Part shown: positions 45,955 to 55,135 of the stretch, piece after piece
Position numbering within the stretch: the first letter of the stretch is position 1
How the letters are laid out: each line of letters begins with the position of its first letter
NCBI RefSeq assembly: GCF_018598555.1
Contig: NZ_JAHEWN010000012.1
Location: 57,675 to 121,674 of the forward strand
DNA length: 64,000 nt
Direction: 5' to 3'
Source: Curtobacterium aurantiacum
GTDB lineage: Bacteria; Actinomycetota; Actinomycetes; Actinomycetales; Microbacteriaceae
Translations under genes and position numbers: made by a program
The notes under the pieces: generated by a model
Databases searched by the model: none
Seen by the model: only the letters and a program-made list of their open reading frames with translations
Told to the model about the DNA's origin: nothing

Positions 45955-48900
45955 ATGGGCTACAGCAACCCACCCATCCCGTGGTCGCAGTTCGAGCGTG
46001 CCCTGTCCGACAAGCGGAGCCCGGGTACGGCGCACGACGGCGACGGCGGGGACAGCCCGGCGTGGTCGCGGAAGCGCGAGCCGTACGTCCCGTCGCCGCT
46101 CGACACCGACGGCGGCCCGGTCGTGCCGTACGCCGAACTGCACGCGCACTCGGCCTTCAGCTTCCTCGACGGCGCCAGCCAGCCCGAGCACCTGTTCGAA
46201 GAAGCTGCTCGGCTCCGGCTGCACGCCCTCGCGCTCACCGACCACGACGGCTTCTACGGGGCCGCCCGGATGGCCGAGGTCGCCGAGTCGTACCCGCAGG
46301 TCGGCACCGTCTTCGGCACCGAGCTGTCCCTGGGGCTGACCGAACCCCAGAACGGCGTGCCCGACCCCGAGGGCTCGCACCTGCTCCTGCTCGCCGACGG
46401 CCAGGACGGCTACCACCGGCTCGCGGGTGCGGTGACGAGTGCGCACCTGGCTGCCGGGTCCGAGAAGGGCAGCCCGCAGTACGACCTCGACGACCTCGCC
46501 GCGCGGGCGGACGGGCACTGGCGGGTCCTCACCGGGTGCCGGAAGGGCTCCGTTCGGCAGGCCCTCGAGCAGGGTGGCGAGTCCGCCGCCGAGACCGCGC
46601 TCCGGGTGCTGCTCGACCGGTTCGGCAGCCGCAACGTCGTCGTGGAGCTGCTCGACCACGGCGACCCGCTCGACAGCGCCCGCAACGACGCCCTGGCCGC
46701 CCTCGCCGCGAAGCACGCGCTGCCCCTGGTCGCCACCGGCAACGTGCACTACGCAACCCCCGACCGGTTCCCGGTGGCGACCGCACTCGCGGCGGTGCGT
46801 GCCCGTCGCAGCCTCGACGAGATCGACGGCTGGCTGCCGGCCGCCGACACCGCCCACCTGCGCTCCGGCGCCGAGATGGCCAGACGGTTCGGGCGCTACC
46901 CGGGGGCGATCGAGCAGACGGTGGAGCTCGCCGACGAGCTCGGGTTCCGGCTGAAGACCGTGCAGCCCGGGTTGCCCGACCTCGACGTCCCGGACGGACA
47001 CACCGCGATGTCGTGGCTCCGCGAGCTCACGTGGACGGGTGCCCGGCGGTTCTACCCCGGCAGCGCCGACGGCGTCGACCCCCGCAAGCGGGAGCGCATC
47101 GAGCGTGAGCTGTCCGTGATCGAGGAGAAGAACTTCCCGGGGTACTTCCTGATCGTGCGCGACATGGTGCAGTACGCCCGCGGTCGGGGCATCCTCTGCC
47201 AGGGGCGGGGCTCGGCGGCGAACTCGGCGGTCTGCTACCTGCTCGAGATCACCGCGGTGGACTCGATCCGGTACGGGTTGCCGTTCGAGCGGTTCCTGTC
47301 GGCGATGCGCGACGAGGAACCCGACATCGACGTCGACTTCGACTCGGACCGCCGCGAAGAGGTGATCCAGTACGTGTACGCCAAGTACGGTCGGCACAAC
47401 GCCGCCCAGGTCGCGAACGTCATCACCTACCGGCCCAAGGGTGCGGTGCGTGACATGGCGAAGGCGCTCGGCCACAGCCCCGGGCAGCAGGACGCCTGGT
47501 CGAAGCAGGTCGAGCGGTGGGGCTCGGTGACCGAGAGCCAGGACCACGACATCCCGCCGGCGGTCGTCGGGCTCGCGAGCGACGTCCTCGGGTTCCCGCG
47601 GCACCTCGGCATCCACTCCGGCGGCATGGTGCTGACCGACCGCCCGGTGGGCGAGGTCGTGCCGATCGAGCACGCCCGGATGGACGGCCGCACCGTGCTG
47701 CAGTGGGACAAGGACGACTGCGCCTACATGGGGCTCGTGAAGTTCGACATGCTCGGGCTCGGCATGCTCGCGGCCCTGCAGTACTCGTTCGACCTGGCGG
47801 CAGAGCACTGCGGGGAGCGCTGGGAGATGCACTCCATCCCGAAGGAAGAACAGGGGGTGTACGACCAGCTCTGCCGCGCGGACACGATCGGGGTGTTCCA
47901 GGTGGAGTCCCGCGCGCAGATGGGCACCCTGCCCCGACTGCTCCCGCGGCGGTTCTACGACCTGGTGATCGAGGTCGCACTCGTCCGACCCGGGCCCATC
48001 CAGGGCGGCGCGGTGCACCCGTACATCCGTCGGCGCACGGGCGAGGAACCGATCACGTACATGCACCCGGCGCTCGAACCCGTGCTCGAACGCACCCTCG
48101 GGGTCCCGCTGTTCCAGGAGCAGCTCATGCAGATGGCGATCGCGGTGGGCAACTGCTCCGGGGACGACGCCGACCTGCTGCGGCGGGCGATGGGGTCGAA
48201 GCGCGGGCACGAGAAGATCGACCGGCTGCGGGACAAGCTCTACACGGGGATGGCGGACAACGGCATCCACGGTGCCGATGCCGACGCGATCTACGCGAAG
48301 ATCCAGGCCTTCGCGAACTTCGGCTTCGCGGAGAGCCACTCGATCAGCTTCGCCCTCATCGTCTACGCGAGCGCGTGGATGCGGCTGCACTACCCGGGAG
48401 CGTTCCTGGCGGCGCTGCTCCGGGCGCAGCCGATGGGGTTCTACTCACCGCAGACCCTGGTCGCCGACGCCCGGCGGCACGGTGTCCGGGTGCTGCGGCC
48501 GGACATCCTGCGGTCCGGGGTCGACGCGACGCTCGAGCCCCTGCCGGACGGGGATGCCACGGCCGGTGACGACGCGTGCCTGGCCTCCGAGCAGCCCCCG
48601 GTGCTGCCCTTCGACAAGGCGCTCCCCGACGACACCGCGAGGCACCGTCGCGACGGTGCCTTCGCCGTGCGGCTCGGGCTGGCCGAGGTCGCGTCGCTCA
48701 GCCGGAAGAGCGCCGAGAAGATCGTCGCCGAGCGGGACGCCAACGGCCCCTTCTCCGACATGTCCGACCTGGCCCGCCGGGTCGGCTTGACCACGCCGCA
48801 GCTCGAGGCCCTCGCCGCCGCCGACGCGTTCGCCCCGTTCGACATCGACCGGCGCGGTGCGATGTGGTCGGCTGCCCAGGCCGCGGCGGAGCGCCCCGAC

Positions 48901-49365
48901 CAGCTGCCGGACACGCAGGTGTTCGTGCAGCCGCCGTTGTTCGGTCAGATGACGAGCGGGGACGTGCTCATCGCTGACATGTGGTCGACGGGCATGACGA
49001 CCGACGACCACCCCGTCCGGCACGTGCGGGACCGGCTCGCCGCACGCCGGGTGCTCAGCGTGCAGGACACCGCGACCGCCGAGACCGGCCGACGGGTCGA
49101 GATCGGCGGGATCGTGACGCACCGGCAGCGTCCGGCGACGGCCTCGGGCATCACGTTCCTGAACGTCGAGGACGAGACCGGGCTGGTCAACGTCATCTGC
49201 AGCGTCGGGGTGTGGGGGCGCTACCGCCGGGTGGCGCGGGAATCCCCGGCGGTGATCGTCCGCGGCATCCTCGAGCGGTCGCCCGACGGGGTGGTCAACC
49301 TGGTGGCTGACCGCATCGAGCACCTGTCGCTGTCCGTCCGCACCCGCTCGCGGGACTTCCAGTGA
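45955..49365 (+). CDS. dnaE2: Error-prone DNA polymerase DnaE2
   Basis: SOS-induced translesion polymerase, 1136 residues. PHP domain starts at about 60 (ELHAHSAFSFLDGAS). The polymerase core carries PDIDVDFDSD with Asp457, Asp459 and Asp461, CQGRGSAANSAVCYLL, and VRPGPIQGGAVHPYI. The HhH region (SAEKIVAERDANGPFSDMSDL) and an OB fold (VEIGGIVTHRQRPATASGIT) follow. The start has AGGAG nine bases upstream. Length above 1100 with imuA/imuB upstream distinguishes it from replicative DnaE1. It acts with ImuA' and ImuB. Confidence 0.95.
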   Translation: MGYSNPPIPWSQFERALSDKRSPGTAHDGDGGDSPAWSRKREPYVPSPLDTDGGPVVPYAELHAHSAFSFLDGASQPEHLFEEAARLRLHALALTDHDGFYGAARMAEVAESYPQVGTVFGTELSLGLTEPQNGVPDPEGSHLLLLADGQDGYHRLAGAVTSAHLAAGSEKGSPQYDLDDLAARADGHWRVLTGCRKGSVRQALEQGGESAAETALRVLLDRFGSRNVVVELLDHGDPLDSARNDALAALAAKHALPLVATGNVHYATPDRFPVATALAAVRARRSLDEIDGWLPAADTAHLRSGAEMARRFGRYPGAIEQTVELADELGFRLKTVQPGLPDLDVPDGHTAMSWLRELTWTGARRFYPGSADGVDPRKRERIERELSVIEEKNFPGYFLIVRDMVQYARGRGILCQGRGSAANSAVCYLLEITAVDSIRYGLPFERFLSAMRDEEPDIDVDFDSDRREEVIQYVYAKYGRHNAAQVANVITYRPKGAVRDMAKALGHSPGQQDAWSKQVERWGSVTESQDHDIPPAVVGLASDVLGFPRHLGIHSGGMVLTDRPVGEVVPIEHARMDGRTVLQWDKDDCAYMGLVKFDMLGLGMLAALQYSFDLAAEHCGERWEMHSIPKEEQGVYDQLCRADTIGVFQVESRAQMGTLPRLLPRRFYDLVIEVALVRPGPIQGGAVHPYIRRRTGEEPITYMHPALEPVLERTLGVPLFQEQLMQMAIAVGNCSGDDADLLRRAMGSKRGHEKIDRLRDKLYTGMADNGIHGADADAIYAKIQAFANFGFAESHSISFALIVYASAWMRLHYPGAFLAALLRAQPMGFYSPQTLVADARRHGVRVLRPDILRSGVDATLEPLPDGDATAGDDACLASEQPPVLPFDKALPDDTARHRRDGAFAVRLGLAEVASLSRKSAEKIVAERDANGPFSDMSDLARRVGLTTPQLEALAAADAFAPFDIDRRGAMWSAAQAAAERPDQLPDTQVFVQPPLFGQMTSGDVLIADMWSTGMTTDDHPVRHVRDRLAARRVLSVQDTATAETGRRVEIGGIVTHRQRPATASGITFLNVEDETGLVNVICSVGVWGRYRRVARESPAVIVRGILERSPDGVVNLVADRIEHLSLSVRTRSRDFQ

Positions 49366-49411
49366 TCGGTCGTGCGCAGGTGAGCGGTCGTGCTCGAGCG
49401 AGCGGTTGTGC

Positions 49412-50923
49412 TCAGCGCACCTCGGGCAGGCGGACCGTGACTTCGAGCCCACCCGAGGGCACGTTGCGGAGCGACGCCGTGCCTCCCGCCCGTTCCGCCA
49501 CCGCGCGCACGATCGCGAGTCCCAGGCCGGAGCCGCCGGGCAGGGCGCCGGCACCTGTCGACGGGTCCGGGTTGGGGCGGGACTTCCTGGCCTCGTCCGG
49601 ACGGGTGAAGCGGTCGAAGGCCACCGGGATGAAGGACTCGGGCACGCCAGGTCCGTCGTCGGTGATCTGCAGCACGCCCTCGCCACCGGTGCTCCGCCAC
49701 GACACGAAGATGCCGCCGCCGCGGGGGAGCGCGGCCACGGCGTTGCCCGCGATGTTCGTCACGAGCTGCGCCATGCCGCCGGTGTCGATCCGGTAGTGCG
49801 GCTCGACGGTGCCGCCGCCGATGCCCGGGCCCGAGCCGCCGACGGCGACGGGTGGTTCGAGGTCGAAGTCGACGGTGACGTCCTTCGCCGACGCGATGAG
49901 CCGGACGCGGTCGACCGCGGCCATCACCTCGTCACCGAGGTCCGACCAGGCGGTTTCGGGTCGCTGGTCGCCGTCCTGTTCGCGGCGCTCGGACTCTTCG
50001 ATCCTTGACAGCGCGAGCAGGTCGTTCGCCAGCCGCGACAAGCGCGCGACGCTGTGCTTCGCACGCTCGATGTGGGCGGCGAGGGCGGCCGCGTCGTCGA
50101 CGTCGAGCGCGGCGAGGTCGAGCTGGGTGGTCAGGATCGCGAGGGGCGTGCGGAGCTCGTGGCTGGCGTCCGACACCATCTGGCGTTCACGCTCCGTCGC
50201 CTGTCGGGTCCGGGCGAGGAAGGCGTTCAACGTGGTGGCCAGGGACGCCAGCTCGTCCTGGGCGGGGCCCACGGGGAGTTCGGCTCGTTCCGGGGCGACG
50301 GAGAGCCGTTCGGCCTCGCGGCGCATCCGGTTCACGGGGCGCAGCGCGGTGGTGGCGAGCACCCAGGACGCGACACCGAAGGCGAGCAGGATCGCCAGTC
50401 CCGTCAGCGACAGCGTCGTCGTGAGGTCGTCGACGACGATCGCCTCGGCCTGCGAGTTCCGGGCGGCGACGACGGTCCAGCGGCCGGCCTGGTTGACGGG
50501 GTGCTCCACCACGACCCGGTACTCCGAGCCGGAGACGCGGATGATCGACGTGCCGGCGGCGGTCGACGTCAGGCTGCCGAGGGCCTGCTCGACGCGGTCC
50601 GGCATCGTGGACAGCACGATCTCACCGGACGGGGACACGACGGCGACGAGCTGCGCGTTGCCCGGCGGCGACAGGTCCGGGTCGCTGTCGACCTCGAGCG
50701 TGGCGACGTAGGGGTCCGCGTCGGCGTCGAGCAACGTCCGTGTCGCGCTCGCGACGACGCTCACCACCTGGAACCGCATCACCAGGACGAGCAGCAGGAT
50801 GACGATCGCGGCGATCGCCGTCGATCCGATCGTGATCCGGGCGCGCAGCGACAGCAGGCGCAGCGGTCGGATCGGACCGCGGCGTCGGCGGTCCGATCGG
50901 GGGGCGTCGCCGGCCCCGTTCAC
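49412..50923 (-). CDS. Sensor histidine kinase
   Basis: 503 residues, inner membrane. Two spans (about 28-50 and 171-193) enclose an extracytoplasmic sensor of about 120 residues. HAMP region around 194-245, phosphoacceptor His255 in DASHELRTP, and an ATPase domain with NIAGNAVAALPRGG (N-box), DDGPGVPESF and GGSGLGLAIV. In most kinases the N-box reads NLLxNAxK. The GTG start overlaps the response regulator stop by four bases. The signal is unknown. Confidence 0.92.
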   Translation of the reverse strand: MNGAGDAPRSDRRRRGPIRPLRLLSLRARITIGSTAIAAIVILLLVLVMRFQVVSVVASATRTLLDADADPYVATLEVDSDPDLSPPGNAQLVAVVSPSGEIVLSTMPDRVEQALGSLTSTAAGTSIIRVSGSEYRVVVEHPVNQAGRWTVVAARNSQAEAIVVDDLTTTLSLTGLAILLAFGVASWVLATTALRPVNRMRREAERLSVAPERAELPVGPAQDELASLATTLNAFLARTRQATERERQMVSDASHELRTPLAILTTQLDLAALDVDDAAALAAHIERAKHSVARLSRLANDLLALSRIEESERREQDGDQRPETAWSDLGDEVMAAVDRVRLIASAKDVTVDFDLEPPVAVGGSGPGIGGGTVEPHYRIDTGGMAQLVTNIAGNAVAALPRGGGIFVSWRSTGGEGVLQITDDGPGVPESFIPVAFDRFTRPDEARKSRPNPDPSTGAGALPGGSGLGLAIVRAVAERAGGTASLRNVPSGGLEVTVRLPEVR

Positions 50924-51597
50924 GCCCCGAGCAGATCCAGGCGGTACCCGCGGCCGCGGACCGTGGCGATGGCGACCGTGGCGCCGTGCGCGGTGAGCTT
51001 CTTGCGGAGGTACGAGATGTACTGCTCGACCACGTTCGGGTCGACGTGCTGCGAGCCGTCCCAGACCTCTTCGAGGATCTTCGGGCGGTCGACGACGCTG
51101 CCTGCCGATCGAGCGAGCAGTCGGAGCAGCGCGAACTCGGTCGGGCTCACGGCGACGCGCTGGCCCTTGATCGAGATGCGGCGGGCCTCGGAGTCGATCG
51201 AGACGTCCCCGACCTCGATCGTGCGGGGAGCCCCGGCGGACTCACGGCGGCCGAGGGCACGGAGCCGCGCGGTGAGCTCGGCGAAGGCGAAGGGCTTGGT
51301 GAGGTAGTCGTCCGCGCCGGCGTCGAGCCCGAACACGCGGTCGTCGACGGCGTCTCGCGCGGTCACGAGCAGGATGCGCACCGGGTCCTCGCGCTCGCGG
51401 ATCCGCCGGGCGAGCTCGAACCCGGACATGCCGGGCATCATCACGTCCACGACGGCCAGGTCGAACGCCTGCTCGCCGAGGGCGATGAGCGCCTCGACGC
51501 CGTTCTCGACCGCCGTGACGCGGTACCCCTCGGCAGCGAGCCCGCGCTCCATCAGTGCACGCATCTCGTCGTCGTCCTCGACCACCAACAGCCGCAT
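50920..51597 (-). CDS. OmpR-family response regulator
   Basis: 225 residues. Receiver domain with acidic pocket Glu7-Asp8-Asp9, phosphoacceptor Asp51 in VVDVMMPG, Thr in VTAR and Lys in LTKPF. C-terminal winged helix (about 125-222) with EEVWDGSQHVDPNVVEQYIS and RGRGYRL. ATG with AGGAGG seven bases upstream; first gene of the pair. An inverted repeat GGACAGA-N9-TCTGTCC about 85 bases upstream may be its own binding site. Confidence 0.94.
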   Translation of the reverse strand: MRLLVVEDDDEMRALMERGLAAEGYRVTAVENGVEALIALGEQAFDLAVVDVMMPGMSGFELARRIREREDPVRILLVTARDAVDDRVFGLDAGADDYLTKPFAFAELTARLRALGRRESAGAPRTIEVGDVSIDSEARRISIKGQRVAVSPTEFALLRLLARSAGSVVDRPKILEEVWDGSQHVDPNVVEQYISYLRKKLTAHGATVAIATVRGRGYRLDLLGA

Positions 51598-51679
51598 AGT
51601 GGACCTCCTCGGACCCATCGTGGCATCGAACCGGCTCGGAGGGCCGTTCTCCGGGGCAGACTCGCTGAATCTCGTCACA

Positions 51680-51702
51680 GGACAGAGCAGAACGGTCTGT
51701 CC
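51680..51702. promoter_or_regulatory. Inverted repeat upstream of the two-component operon
   Basis: GGACAGA at 51680-51686 and TCTGTCC at 51696-51702, nine bases apart, between the response regulator gene and the divergent small gene. Possible regulator site; OmpR-type proteins more often use direct repeats, so this is tentative. Confidence 0.35.
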
Positions 51703-51792
51703 CACGTTCTAGGGACGTGAGCGTCGCTTGCTTCGTTGCTAGGCTCCGGCAGCGGACAGCGCGACCCGATGCGCCGTCCGCACTGGGGGACC

Positions 51793-52101
51793 ATGAACGA
51801 CTCGATCGACCACCCGTCCATCGTGCGCCTGCGCGCCGAACTCGACGCCGCCTGGAAGGGCATCGGCGCGCTCGCGCAACTGGAGGACGCCCCGCGCGAC
51901 CGCGTGGTCGCGGAGCTGCTCACGGCGGTGCCGGACGTGGCGAGCCGCACAGCACGGGAGGTCGGCATCGAGGCCGTCGTCGCCGAGATCAGGCGGTACG
52001 CCGATGCCGGGATCCCGGGAGCGAGCGGTACCGTGCCGACCTCGGTGATCTGGTCCGACGTCGTGCGGACGGCGTCGGAAGCGGCCTGCGCCACCCGCTG
52101 A
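51793..52101 (+). CDS. Small helical hypothetical protein
   Basis: 102 residues, likely all-helical (LRAELDAAWKGIGALAQLED, then VVAELLTAVPDVASRTAREVG). No signal peptide or membrane span. The ATG has GGGGGA nearby; ATG 51769 would add eight residues. TAGGCT just before 51750 could be its -10. Family not recognised. It converges on the FUSC-type gene 10 bases away. Confidence 0.6.
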   Translation: MNDSIDHPSIVRLRAELDAAWKGIGALAQLEDAPRDRVVAELLTAVPDVASRTAREVGIEAVVAEIRRYADAGIPGASGTVPTSVIWSDVVRTASEAACATR

Positions 52102-52111
52102 CCCGGACCGC

Positions 52112-53242
52112 CTAGTCGTCCTCGCCGAGCAGCTCCTCGCGCACGCGCCGGATGTCCTCGAGCAACGCTCCGATGAGCACCCAGTGCCGCGAGTTCGGCC
52201 GCACCACCTCGAGCGGCGCGGTCAACGCCGGCTCCGACGCCTCGGCCCATGGGTCGCCGACCACCCCGGCCGAGCGCCCGTCGGCGCCGCCGGACCTGCC
52301 CGTCCCGCCGGACCTGCCCGTCCCGCCCGCGCCGGCGACCGGGTCGAGCCGCGTCGACTCCACCCGCGCACTGAGCGCCCGGACGTCGGCACCGATCCGC
52401 GCCACCTCGGTCGCGATCCCGTGCACCACCGGGTCGGCTCGCAGGTCCGGCGCGGTGTTGTCGCGGATCGCCCGGGTCATGCCGGTCACCCGGGTGACGA
52501 GGACCCGGAGGTGGTCCGTGACCGCCACGTCGCGGTCGAGGATCATCCGGTGTCGCCCGCCGCGCGGGTTCATCGTCAGGGACTCACGCGCCGAACCGAG
52601 AGCGGCCTCGGCCTTCGCGTGCTGCTGTCGGAGCGCCCGGGCCGCCACGAGCGCCTCGTCCCACCGGTCGCGGTCCCACCCCTCGGTCAGGCCGATCGCG
52701 ATCCGTTCGAACGCCACGGCGGTGTCGCGAGCGAGGCGGGCGACGGCGAGGTGCGCCGGCTCCAGCAGCACGGGCGGCACGATGACGGCGTTCACGACCA
52801 GGGCGACGACCGCACCGATCACGGTCTCGAGGATGCGGTCCGCGGAGTAGTTCGGCGTGACCACCCCGGCGGTGAGCACGAGCATCCCGCTGATCCCCAC
52901 CTGGGTCGCCGAGGTCGGCGTCAGCCGCAGCGCCCACGCGATGAGGATCGCGAGCACGATGACGAGCAGGACGACGAACACGCCGTCGCCGAGCAGCAGG
53001 TGGAACCCGGTGGCCAGCACGACGCCGATCACGACGCCCGCGCTCCGCTCGAGCCCCTTCACGAACGACTGGTTGATGCTCGGCTGCACCACGAGCAGGG
53101 CCGCGATCGCCGCGAAGGTCGGGAACGGTCCCTGGATGACCAGACGGCAGAGGAGCACGGCGGCGACCACCGCGACGGCGGTCTTCACGACCTGCAGGAA
53201 CGGCGTGCGACTGGAGCTGCGGAGACGCGCGACCGGGTTCAC
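52112..53242 (-). CDS. FUSC-family (aromatic acid exporter-like) membrane protein
   Basis: 376 residues from this start. Six spans in the first ~185 residues in the FUSC pattern, with GPFPTFAAIAALLVVQPSINQSFVKGLER between spans, then a soluble helical domain (190-300) and a Gly/Ser/Arg-rich tail with TGRSGGTGRSGG repeats. Relatives export aromatic acids or unknown compounds. GTG 53242 was preferred: it follows TACCGT by seven bases (leaderless pattern) and avoids overlap with the divergent gene; GTG 53308 would add 22 residues. Confidence 0.83.
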   Translation of the reverse strand: MNPVARLRSSSRTPFLQVVKTAVAVVAAVLLCRLVIQGPFPTFAAIAALLVVQPSINQSFVKGLERSAGVVIGVVLATGFHLLLGDGVFVVLLVIVLAILIAWALRLTPTSATQVGISGMLVLTAGVVTPNYSADRILETVIGAVVALVVNAVIVPPVLLEPAHLAVARLARDTAVAFERIAIGLTEGWDRDRWDEALVAARALRQQHAKAEAALGSARESLTMNPRGGRHRMILDRDVAVTDHLRVLVTRVTGMTRAIRDNTAPDLRADPVVHGIATEVARIGADVRALSARVESTRLDPVAGAGGTGRSGGTGRSGGADGRSAGVVGDPWAEASEPALTAPLEVVRPNSRHWVLIGALLEDIRRVREELLGEDD

Positions 53243-53322
53243 ACCGACCACGGTAGCCACCGGCCCCGCGCCGAGCCGTGCACGAACGCGACGAAACCCC
53301 CGCGACACGGTTGACTGATGTC

Positions 53323-54567
53323 GTGTGGCCCAACCATGAGCGCGTCATCCCGCAGGCCTTCGCCGGCTCCGGGACCTCCGTGGTGGCCGCGCGGGCGCAC
53401 TCCGTCGAACCGTCGGGCAACGGCTACCTGTACGGCTACGAGGTCGACACGGTGGACCGCAACGGCCAGCGCGCCACCGTCCTGACCTACGTCGACACCG
53501 GCGGGACCCACGACCAGAACAGCGCCATCGTCACCGACCCCGCGACGGGTGAACCGGTGTCGGTGTGGGCGTACCCGAACGACCCCGGCCTGCCGGTGCT
53601 GCCGCAGGTCACCTACCGCGACGCCGTCGCCGAGCTGCTGACCACGCTCGGGATGCCCGTCACCGAGCCGGTGCTCACCGTGGCCGCGTACCGGCCGGGC
53701 AAGCGCGCGGTGGTGCGCGTGGACGCCCCCGAGCGCACCCTCTTCCTGAAGATCGTCCGCCCGCACCGGGTCGCGCCGATCGTGCAGTCGCACGAGCAGT
53801 TCGTCGCGGCCGGTCTGCCGGTGCCGCGTGTGCTGTCGAGCCGTGGCGACGGCCTGCTCGTGCTCGAGCGCATCCGCGGGGTGCCCGCAGGCAGCCGCAT
53901 CCTCGACATCGCCGACGACCCGCGCTTCGTGGCGTCACTCGCGGCCCTCAGCGGCCGGGTCGCCACCGTTCCGATGACCCAGCAGGCCCGCGCCGACGCG
54001 ATGGACCACGCCGACTGGCACCGCCGGACGCTCATCTCCGCCCTGCCCCGGGACGCCGAGGAGATCGACCGCCTGTACGACGCCATCGGCCGCCGCTCCA
54101 TCGGCTGGTCGAGTTCGACCAAGCAGGTCGTGCACGGCGACCTGCACCTGGAGCAGGTCTTCGTCGACGAGGACGAGCCGTGGCGCATCTCGGGCCTGCT
54201 CGACATCGACACCGCCGGTTGGGGGTTCCCCGTCCGTGACGTCGGGGCCGTCGTCGCCCACCTCGTGGTGACCGGGCTGTGGCACCGGTCCCGCGGAGAC
54301 GCGGAGCGCGGCGCCGCGGCCGAGCGACTCGCCGACGCGATCGCCCGCGACTGGGTCGCGCGCAACCCGCGCGAGGCCGACCGCATCGGACCGGCCATCG
54401 GGGCCCAGCTGCTCGCCCACGCCGGCGGCCAGGCGACCACCGGGTCCGCCAACGGGATCCAGACCGCCCAGCAGCTCCTCGCCGCGACGCAGGCCGCCCT
54501 GGCGGACGCGGCCCCGAGCCTCCCGACCGGCGGTTCGATCCGCCCGAGGTCCGCACCACAGGCCTGA
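53323..54567 (+). CDS. Phosphotransferase with APH/maltokinase-like fold
   Basis: 414 residues. The C-terminal kinase-like lobe has HGDLHLEQV (271-279), with Gln in place of the usual Asn of the Brenner motif, and LLDIDTAGWG with the second metal-binding Asp. HGDxHLxQ is closer to maltokinase than to aminoglycoside kinases. The N-terminal 120 residues form a separate beta-rich domain (GYLYGYEVDTVD, AVWAYPNDPGLP), also maltokinase-like. Substrate unknown. GTG 53323 was chosen after TTGACT; GTG 53278 is an alternative that overlaps the divergent FUSC gene further. Confidence 0.8.
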   Translation: MWPNHERVIPQAFAGSGTSVVAARAHSVEPSGNGYLYGYEVDTVDRNGQRATVLTYVDTGGTHDQNSAIVTDPATGEPVSVWAYPNDPGLPVLPQVTYRDAVAELLTTLGMPVTEPVLTVAAYRPGKRAVVRVDAPERTLFLKIVRPHRVAPIVQSHEQFVAAGLPVPRVLSSRGDGLLVLERIRGVPAGSRILDIADDPRFVASLAALSGRVATVPMTQQARADAMDHADWHRRTLISALPRDAEEIDRLYDAIGRRSIGWSSSTKQVVHGDLHLEQVFVDEDEPWRISGLLDIDTAGWGFPVRDVGAVVAHLVVTGLWHRSRGDAERGAAAERLADAIARDWVARNPREADRIGPAIGAQLLAHAGGQATTGSANGIQTAQQLLAATQAALADAAPSLPTGGSIRPRSAPQA

Positions 54568-54589
54568 AACGCGACGCCGCCGTCGCGAA

Positions 54590-54630
54590 AGCGACAGTTC
54601 TGCGCGGAACATCCGCGGCAGCCTGTCGCT
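54590..54630. repeat. AGCGACAG inverted repeat
   Basis: AGCGACAG at 54590-54597 pairs with CTGTCGCT at 54623-54630; probable terminator hairpin for the phosphotransferase gene. It resembles the GCGACAGT pair at 12527-12564, which also lies beside a GGAGGCCCG palindrome. Confidence 0.6.
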
Positions 54631-54698
54631 CTCTCGGGGGGCAACGGGGCAGGGACCCGGGAACGTGTCGCTTCGGTGGGGTGAACGTGACCGAAGGG

Positions 54699-54742
54699 CG
54701 GACGGGAGGCCCGGGTCGGGCCCGCCACGGGCCTCCCGTCCG
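54699..54742. repeat. GGAGGCCCG-family palindrome, 15-bp perfect arms
   Basis: CGGACGGGAGGCCCG and its complement enclose 14 bases containing GGTCGGGCCCGCCA. The interior itself contains a second partial palindrome. Confidence 0.78.
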
Positions 54743-54796
54743 TCGTCGCGACGCGCGCGGGCAGCGCGCCGGTCGCCTCCGTCGGTGGTCCGGGAG

Positions 54797-55135
54797 TAAA
54801 CTGACCGCGCACGCACCGCGTTCCCGCGTGCCGCGTCGATTCCGGACGCAGCCGTCGATCACTTGATCGACGCGGGAACCGGGCCGTGAGCGCCCCGAGG
54901 GGGCATCACGTGCGTGTGACGACGCCGGATCCCGGCGCGGACCGTCCGAACCTGCTCCCGGCAGGCGCTCGTGTGGAACGGCTCGCGGGAGTCCACCGGA
55001 CGTCCCGAAGCGGGGACCGGCGATGCGGTGGGCCACGGTGGCCCGCAGCTGAACCGGAGCCGCGCCAGGCCCCGGTGCAGGACTTCCCGCCCCACGGGCG
55101 GATCGCCCCGACGTGTGGGCGGAACAGGAGGAGCG
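54797..55135 (+). promoter_or_regulatory. Putative promoter and long leader of the SNF2 helicase gene
   Basis: TAAACT at 54797-54802 is a possible -10. Downstream lies CGTCGATCA-CT-TGATCGACG (54853-54872), a perfect 9-bp palindrome that could be an operator or a leader hairpin. The rest of the ~330 bases is GC-rich with several small inverted repeats (for example GGTGGGCCACGGTGGCCC) and no convincing ORF. It ends with AGGAGG before the TTG start. Confidence 0.4.

Noticed and set aside
45658..48390. Long open frame antisense to dnaE2
   Set aside because: Shadow of the dnaE2 codon pattern; no recognisable domain.
53323..54567. Aminoglycoside resistance gene
   Set aside because: HGDLHLEQV lacks the Brenner Asn and the N-terminal domain fits maltokinase-like proteins better; resistance is not supported.
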